From NCBI GenBank assembly GCA_023264085.1, contig JALQTF010000028.1:1-9450 (forward strand): a stretch of DNA of 9,450 nt. Direction: 5' to 3'. Both the position numbers and the translations under genes were made by a program. The notes under the pieces were generated by a model. That model was not told where the DNA came from. It saw nothing but the letters and a program-made list of their open reading frames with translations, and did not search any database. The DNA comes from Acholeplasmataceae bacterium. Lineage in GTDB: Bacteria > Bacillota_I > Bacilli_A > Acholeplasmatales > Acholeplasmataceae. Position 1 is the first letter of the stretch; each line of letters starts with the position of its first letter. Of the stretch, positions 4,859 through 9,450 are shown piece after piece.

Positions 4859-6667
4859 ATGAAGAAAAATACTAAAAATATAAGAAACTTTTCAATTATA
4901 GCACATATCGATCACGGTAAATCAACACTTGCTGATCGATTGCTTCAAATGACAGATACTGTACCAGAAAGAGAAATGAAATCTCAATTACTGGATTCCA
5001 TGGATTTGGAACGTGAACGTGGTATTACAATTAAACTTAATGCAGTTGAATTATTGTATAAAGCAAACGATGGACAAGACTATGTTTTTCATTTAATTGA
5101 TACACCAGGTCATGTTGATTTCACATATGAAGTGTCAAGATCACTCGCTGCTTGTGAAGGTGCTATTTTAGTTGTCGATGCAGCTCAAGGCATAGAGGCC
5201 CAAACGCTAGCAAACGTATATTTAGCGCTTGATCATGACTTAGATATCATTCCAGTGATTAACAAAATAGATTTGCCAAGTGCAGATCCAGAACGAGTCA
5301 AAAAAGAAATAGAAGATGTTATTGGTATTCCTGCACAAGATGCACTCCTTGTATCTGCAAAAGATGGTATTGGTATTGACCAATTATTAGAGCGAATCGT
5401 TACAGACATACGACCGCCTTTAGGAGATTTAGAAGAACCATTAAGAGCACTTGTTTTTGATTCGTTTTTTGACCCTTATAAAGGGGTTATTCCTTCTATA
5501 AGGGTTAAAAATGGATCGATTAAAAAAGGTGACCATATTCAGATGATGGCATCAAAAGCGACGTATGAAGTTTTAGAAGTTGGCGTCAATACACCTAAAC
5601 CAGTGAAAAAAGAGTTGTTAGGTCCAGGTGATGTGGGTTATATGATTGCTTCGATTAAAGACATCCATCATGTGCGCGTAGGTGATACAATTACACATCT
5701 GAATGATCCAGCAACGGAAGCACTTCCTGGATATCGAACACTCAATTCAGTTGTTTTTTGTGGGCTATATCCTTTAGATGCTTCTGAATATACTGATTTA
5801 AGAGATGCACTCGATAAACTCAAACTTAACGATGCTTCATTAATGTATGAAGCTGAAGCTTCTCAAGCACTTGGTTTTGGATTTAGAACCGGTTTTTTAG
5901 GATTGCTTCACATGGAAATCATTGTTGAACGTATTCAGAGAGAATTTGATATTGGTCTTATTGCCACAGCACCTTCGGTGATTTATCATGTGTTTTTAAC
6001 AGATGGCACTATGATTGAAGTGGATAATCCAACGAAATTACCTAAACCACAAGATGTAGATCATATGGAAGAACCTATGATAAAGGCAACCATCATGACA
6101 CCAAAAGAATATGTTGGAGCAGTGATGGATGTATGTCAAAAGAAACGTGGTCAATTTCAAACAATGACCTATATTGATGCTAATCGTGTATCGATTATTT
6201 ATCAGTTACCACTTGCAGAAATTGTGTATGACTTTTTTGATAAACTAAAATCAACATCTAAAGGATATGCATCTTTTGATTATGAACTTTCCGGATATCA
6301 ACCATCCAATCTTCAAAAGATGGACATATTACTAAATGGTGAAGTTGTCGATGCATTATCCATTATCGTTCATAGAGATTTTGCATATCAAAGAGGTAAA
6401 ACGATTTGTGAGAAAATGGTGGATCTTATTCCGAGACAAATGTTTGAAATTCCAGTACAAGCAGCTTTAGGATCCAAAATTATCGCACGTACAACGATTA
6501 AAGCAATGAGAAAAGATGTTTTAGCGAAATGTTATGGTGGCGATATTTCTAGAAAGAAAAAACTATTAGCGAAACAAAAAGAAGGTAAAAAGAAGATGAA
6601 ATCGATCGGACGTGTCGATGTCCCACAAGAAGCATTTTTAGCGATTTTATCGAATAGTGATGATTGA
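4859..6667 (+). CDS. lepA: Elongation factor 4 (LepA), ribosomal back-translocase GTPase
   Basis: 602 residues, full length for the family (about 600). LepA/EF4 is a translational GTPase that binds 70S ribosomes, with roles proposed in back-translocation and 30S assembly. G-domain motifs are all present: P-loop AHIDHGKST (15-23), RGITIK (54-59), DTPGHVDF (81-88), NKID (135-138) and SAK (166-168). EF-G-like domains II, III and V follow. The LepA-specific C-terminal domain ends with GGDISRKKKLLAKQKEGKKK and IGRVDVPQEAFLAIL, which separates it from EF-G and BipA. The ATG at 4859 is preceded by GGTGA (4850-4854), pairing with the 5' part of the anti-SD. It is the first gene of a coupled operon, and its TGA overlaps the hemW ATG by one base. 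Nothing appears degraded. Confidence 0.98.
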   Translation: MKKNTKNIRNFSIIAHIDHGKSTLADRLLQMTDTVPEREMKSQLLDSMDLERERGITIKLNAVELLYKANDGQDYVFHLIDTPGHVDFTYEVSRSLAACEGAILVVDAAQGIEAQTLANVYLALDHDLDIIPVINKIDLPSADPERVKKEIEDVIGIPAQDALLVSAKDGIGIDQLLERIVTDIRPPLGDLEEPLRALVFDSFFDPYKGVIPSIRVKNGSIKKGDHIQMMASKATYEVLEVGVNTPKPVKKELLGPGDVGYMIASIKDIHHVRVGDTITHLNDPATEALPGYRTLNSVVFCGLYPLDASEYTDLRDALDKLKLNDASLMYEAEASQALGFGFRTGFLGLLHMEIIVERIQREFDIGLIATAPSVIYHVFLTDGTMIEVDNPTKLPKPQDVDHMEEPMIKATIMTPKEYVGAVMDVCQKKRGQFQTMTYIDANRVSIIYQLPLAEIVYDFFDKLKSTSKGYASFDYELSGYQPSNLQKMDILLNGEVVDALSIIVHRDFAYQRGKTICEKMVDLIPRQMFEIPVQAALGSKIIARTTIKAMRKDVLAKCYGGDISRKKKLLAKQKEGKKKMKSIGRVDVPQEAFLAILSNSDD

Positions 6668-7758
6668 TGCGTGGATTATACGTTCATATTCCTTTTTGTG
6701 ATGCGATTTGTCATTATTGTGATTTTGTGAAACATGTATCAAAAGGACATGATCACAATATGCGATACTTAGAAGCATTAAAAAAAGAGATTCAGTCTTA
6801 CTATAAAAAGTATCCTCAGGTGGATACTATTTACATTGGTGGTGGGACACCATCGGCACTCAATCATGACGAGTTAACATTTTTATTAGAAGCATTATCA
6901 ATCTATCAACCAACTGAGTATACGATTGAAGTCAATCCCGAATCTTATGATCATAAAAAAGGAATACTCATGAAAGCATACGGTGTTAATCGTGTGTCTT
7001 TAGGTGTTCAAACATTCAATCAAAAACATTTAGAAAGACTGAATCGGAAACATACTAATACCATGGTGTTTGATACCATTGCATCTTTTAAATCTCTCGG
7101 AATAACAAATTTGAATGTCGATCTTATTTATGCATTAGAGCACCAAACAGTTGAGGAATTACAGCATGATATTGATACATTGATTTCGTTAGATATTCCA
7201 CATGTAAGTGCTTATTCATTAATTATTGAAGAGAAAACTTTTTTTTCACATCAACTTAAACGAAATAAATTTGTAAAAACGGATGAAGATACGGAAGCAA
7301 CGATGTATGATCTTGTTATGGATCGTTTTAAAGATGCTGGATATGATCATTATGAAATATCAAATTTCTCTAGAGATGGTAAAACATCTCTACACAATAC
7401 ATTGTATTGGACGCTTCAAGAATACATCGGTGTAGGTTTAGGGGCACACGGTTTTATTGATAATACACGTACCTATAATCACAAAGCCATGTCAAAATAT
7501 ATCGTTGATCCACTTAAAGAAGTCATTGAACAAGATGAAGCAACATTAAGAAATGATCATTTGCTTTTTAAACTTAGAATGACTCAAGGAATCGATTTAA
7601 ATATGGTAAAATCTAAATACAATGATGATATTTTCAATTTATATCCTAGTCTATTGCGTTTTATTGATGATGGTCTTTTAGTGATTGAGGATAATCATCT
7701 AAAATTGACCAGACGTGGATTACAATTGGGGAATCTTGTATTTATGGTATTTATATGA
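6667..7758 (+). CDS. hemW: HemW, radical SAM haem chaperone (HemN-like)
   Basis: 363 residues from ATG 6667, which overlaps the lepA stop (TGATG) by one base. A TTG at 6664 would add one residue but is the less likely start. No clear SD precedes it, so translation probably depends on ribosomes finishing lepA. Radical SAM motif C11-x3-C15-x2-C18 in IPFCDAICHYCDF binds the 4Fe-4S cluster. GGGTPS (58-63), EVNPES (88-93), RVSLGVQTFN (109-118) and the later ISNFSR and GVGLGAHGF are HemW/HemN features, followed by a HemN C-terminal domain. The CxxxCxxCDF form without a fourth cysteine points to HemW, a haem-binding chaperone, rather than coproporphyrinogen dehydrogenase HemN. HemW follows lepA in many Firmicutes. 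Its role in an organism that may lack haem synthesis is unclear. Confidence 0.92.
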   Translation: MRGLYVHIPFCDAICHYCDFVKHVSKGHDHNMRYLEALKKEIQSYYKKYPQVDTIYIGGGTPSALNHDELTFLLEALSIYQPTEYTIEVNPESYDHKKGILMKAYGVNRVSLGVQTFNQKHLERLNRKHTNTMVFDTIASFKSLGITNLNVDLIYALEHQTVEELQHDIDTLISLDIPHVSAYSLIIEEKTFFSHQLKRNKFVKTDEDTEATMYDLVMDRFKDAGYDHYEISNFSRDGKTSLHNTLYWTLQEYIGVGLGAHGFIDNTRTYNHKAMSKYIVDPLKEVIEQDEATLRNDHLLFKLRMTQGIDLNMVKSKYNDDIFNLYPSLLRFIDDGLLVIEDNHLKLTRRGLQLGNLVFMVFI

Positions 7759-8642
7759 CATATGAAATTAAAGAATTTGAATACTATTTGAGGCAAGAAA
7801 AGCGTTTATCTAATCACACGGTTGAAGCATATATTAGAGATTGCACGCTTTTTTATGAATTTGTAAACAAATATCACCATGTAACTAAAGTTGAAAAGTT
7901 AGAAAAAAGACACATTGAATCCTATATTAAAAGTGTATCCAAACAATTTGAAACAAGTTCTGTCGCGAGAAAATTATCATCCATAAAAATGTTTATAAAG
8001 TTTTTAATGTTAGAACGTATGATTGATCAAGATATCGCTAGACACATAAAAACACCTAAAAAGGCAAAACATCTTCCTTCGACATTAAATGTTTCAGATG
8101 TGTTGAAACTATTAGAACATGTTGAAGGTGATTCGGTGCTTGCAAAAAGAAATGTCGCACTAATAGAGCTCATTTATGGTTCAGGGTTACGGGTGTCTGA
8201 GTTATTAAGTTTATCCATCAAAGATATTCATTTAAATCATATGTATGTACATGTCATCGGTAAAGGAAATAAAGAAAGAGAAGTTCCAATCTCTGAAATG
8301 GCATATACAGCAATCACGAAATATTTAAAAGATGCACGGCCGCAACTCAACAAATATCATTCTAATATGATATTTTTAAATCATTTAGGAAAACCATTAT
8401 CAAGAGTTGGATTTTATAAATTACTAAAGCAATGGGGCCAAGTCATTGGGGTTGAAGATATTTCTCCCCATACATTAAGACATGCTTTTGCAACACATTT
8501 ATTGGAAAATGGAATGGACTTAAGAGCACTACAATTATTGTTGGGTCATGAAAATATCTCGACAACACAAATTTATACCCATTTAAATCAAAAAACCTTA
8601 AAAAAAATGTATGACACCATGCATCCAAGGTCAAAGGAGTAG
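7755..8642 (+). CDS. xerD: Site-specific tyrosine recombinase XerD
   Basis: 295 residues, typical for XerC/XerD. It resolves chromosome dimers by strand exchange at dif during division, normally with XerC under FtsK control. An N-terminal SAM-like core-binding domain (about 1-90) precedes the catalytic domain, which has the full active set: R146 (GSGLRVSE), K170 (GKGNKERE), H239 and R242 (SPHTLRHAFATHLLENG), H265 (LLLGHENISTTQIYTH) and nucleophile Y274. DLRALQLLLGH and the C-terminal MHPR fit XerD better than XerC. It overlaps hemW by 4 nt (ATGA) and has no strong SD, so it is probably coupled. Placement immediately before deoB matches the Bacillus ripX-drm order, which argues for the housekeeping enzyme rather than a phage or transposon integrase. 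Confidence 0.93.
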   Translation: MTYEIKEFEYYLRQEKRLSNHTVEAYIRDCTLFYEFVNKYHHVTKVEKLEKRHIESYIKSVSKQFETSSVARKLSSIKMFIKFLMLERMIDQDIARHIKTPKKAKHLPSTLNVSDVLKLLEHVEGDSVLAKRNVALIELIYGSGLRVSELLSLSIKDIHLNHMYVHVIGKGNKEREVPISEMAYTAITKYLKDARPQLNKYHSNMIFLNHLGKPLSRVGFYKLLKQWGQVIGVEDISPHTLRHAFATHLLENGMDLRALQLLLGHENISTTQIYTHLNQKTLKKMYDTMHPRSKE

Positions 8643-8644
8643 GT

Positions 8645-9450
8645 ATGTTTAATAGAATATTTTTAATTGTATTAGATTCGCTTGGGATTGGTGAACAAGA
8701 AGATGCAGTGGATTTTAATGATACAGGTGCACATACAATCGGCCATATTATTGAAAAGTATCCACTTCATATTCCTAATTTAATTCAATTAGGTTATGGT
8801 AATATCACCGATGTTAAAGGATTATTACCAGTCAAGCAACCAAAAGCACATGTTGGAAAAATGAGAGAAATATCATCTGGAAAAGATACCATGACTGGAC
8901 ATTGGGAACTTATGGGACTTCAAATTAAAGAACCATTCCAAACATTTACGGATACAGGATTCCCACAAGATTTGATTGAGTTATTAGAAGAAAAAACCGG
9001 TCATAAAATTGTAGGGAATAAATCCGCATCAGGCACAGAGATTATAAAAGAGTACGGTGAGCACCACATGAAAACAGGTGATCTCATTGTTTATACAAGT
9101 GCTGATAGCGTCTTGCAAATTGCGATGCATGAAGATGTTATCCCAATAGAAAGACAATATGAAATTTCACAAATTGCTAGAGATATCATGATGGAACCAA
9201 AATGGAAAGTTGGACGCATCATCACAAGACCTTTTATTGGTAACAACAAAGATGATTTTACAAGAACATCTAATCGCCATGATTACGCATTAAAACCATT
9301 TAATAAAACCGTTTTAAACTTTTTAGAAGACAATGGTAATGACGTCATTGCACTCGGTAAAATCAATGATATCTTTGATGGATATGGAATTACATCATTC
9401 TCTAAAACTATATCCAATGAAGATGGTATGAATCAAATCATTGAACAAAC
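8645..9450 (+). CDS. deoB: Phosphopentomutase (DeoB), N-terminal part, cut by window end
   Basis: Open from ATG 8645 to the right edge; 268 complete codons of the roughly 390 expected. DeoB interconverts (deoxy)ribose 1-phosphate and 5-phosphate in nucleoside salvage, in the cytoplasm, as a Mn2+-dependent alkaline-phosphatase-superfamily mutase. It begins MFNRIFLIVLDSLGIGE with metal ligand D11. The catalytic threonine lies in GKDTMTGHWE (T84), the phosphorylated residue of the family. NKSASGTEII (125-134) and VYTSADSVLQIA (149-160, with D154) are substrate and metal regions, and TRTSNRHDYAL is also conserved. The remaining metal ligands (DxxxH, DH and a late His) lie beyond the window or at its edge. 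AAAGGAG at 8633-8639, inside the end of xerD, gives a strong SD with 5-nt spacing; the gap to xerD is 2 nt. A purine nucleoside phosphorylase gene may follow, as in Bacillus, but is not visible. Confidence 0.96.
   Translation, partial: MFNRIFLIVLDSLGIGEQEDAVDFNDTGAHTIGHIIEKYPLHIPNLIQLGYGNITDVKGLLPVKQPKAHVGKMREISSGKDTMTGHWELMGLQIKEPFQTFTDTGFPQDLIELLEEKTGHKIVGNKSASGTEIIKEYGEHHMKTGDLIVYTSADSVLQIAMHEDVIPIERQYEISQIARDIMMEPKWKVGRIITRPFIGNNKDDFTRTSNRHDYALKPFNKTVLNFLEDNGNDVIALGKINDIFDGYGITSFSKTISNEDGMNQIIEQ

Noticed and set aside
8443..8634. 63-codon minus-strand ORF opposite the end of xerD.
   Set aside because: Covers the XerD catalytic region (HxxR, GH, Y) on the other strand and has no independent support.
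7755..8642. xerD considered as an integrase of a mobile element.
   Set aside because: Length, the DLRALQLLLGH and MHPR signatures and the adjacent deoB fit the housekeeping XerD; no attachment repeats, tRNA or phage genes are nearby.
1..9450. CRISPR arrays, tRNA genes, insertion sequences and long direct repeats.
   Set aside because: Reading through the window showed no spaced repeats, no cloverleaf with CCA-type ends, and no transposase-like coding sequence.

Overview
The window is AT-rich, densely packed DNA from a low-GC Firmicutes/Mollicutes-type bacterium. TGA is used as a true stop (second CNNM gene, lepA, hemW), and the tryptophans I checked (hemW, deoB) are TGG, so the code is not the UGA=Trp code of Mycoplasma/Spiroplasma. 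The RNase P RNA is of the Bacillus-like B type. The lepA-hemW and xerD-deoB neighbour pairs are also found in Firmicutes. An Acholeplasma- or Izemoplasma-like organism is a reasonable inference, but not proven.

Layout: (1) 1-674 is the 3' end of pnp (polynucleotide phosphorylase, KH and S1 domains). (2) 696-1031 is the RNase P RNA gene rnpB, with an extended -10 promoter in the pnp-rnpB junction and a terminator shared with the convergent gene that follows. (3) 1060-2043, minus strand, is a CaCA-family Na+(K+)/Ca2+ antiporter. (4) 2044-2257 is a divergent control region. It holds a good sigma-A promoter and a leader of about 125 nt with a short SD-preceded ORF, a possible intrinsic terminator and a competing alternative pairing. 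(5) 2258-4757 holds two overlapping paralogous DUF21-CBS-CorC_HlyC (CNNM/CorB-type) membrane proteins. The first has lost the DUF21 signature residues and the second keeps them. The operon ends in a strong hairpin overlapping the last codons. (6) 4859-9450 is a tightly coupled operon: lepA (EF4), hemW (radical SAM haem chaperone), xerD (tyrosine recombinase) and deoB (phosphopentomutase, cut by the window end). Its genes overlap by 1 and 4 nt or are 2 nt apart.

The core genes are ordinary RNA-turnover, translation, chromosome-resolution and nucleoside-salvage functions. The middle of the window looks like a divalent-cation homeostasis island, with Ca2+ exchange on one strand and probable Mg2+ transport on the other. 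Its most interesting element is the leader of the CNNM operon. It encodes a 34-codon peptide whose acidic/proline run (DDPTYPEHP) resembles the logic of the enterobacterial MgtL Mg2+-sensing leader peptide. That run ends directly before a terminator-like hairpin, and the ORF overlaps the start of a probable Mg2+ transporter. This is a candidate undescribed Mg2+-responsive attenuator. I saw no CRISPR array, tRNA, insertion sequence or prophage.
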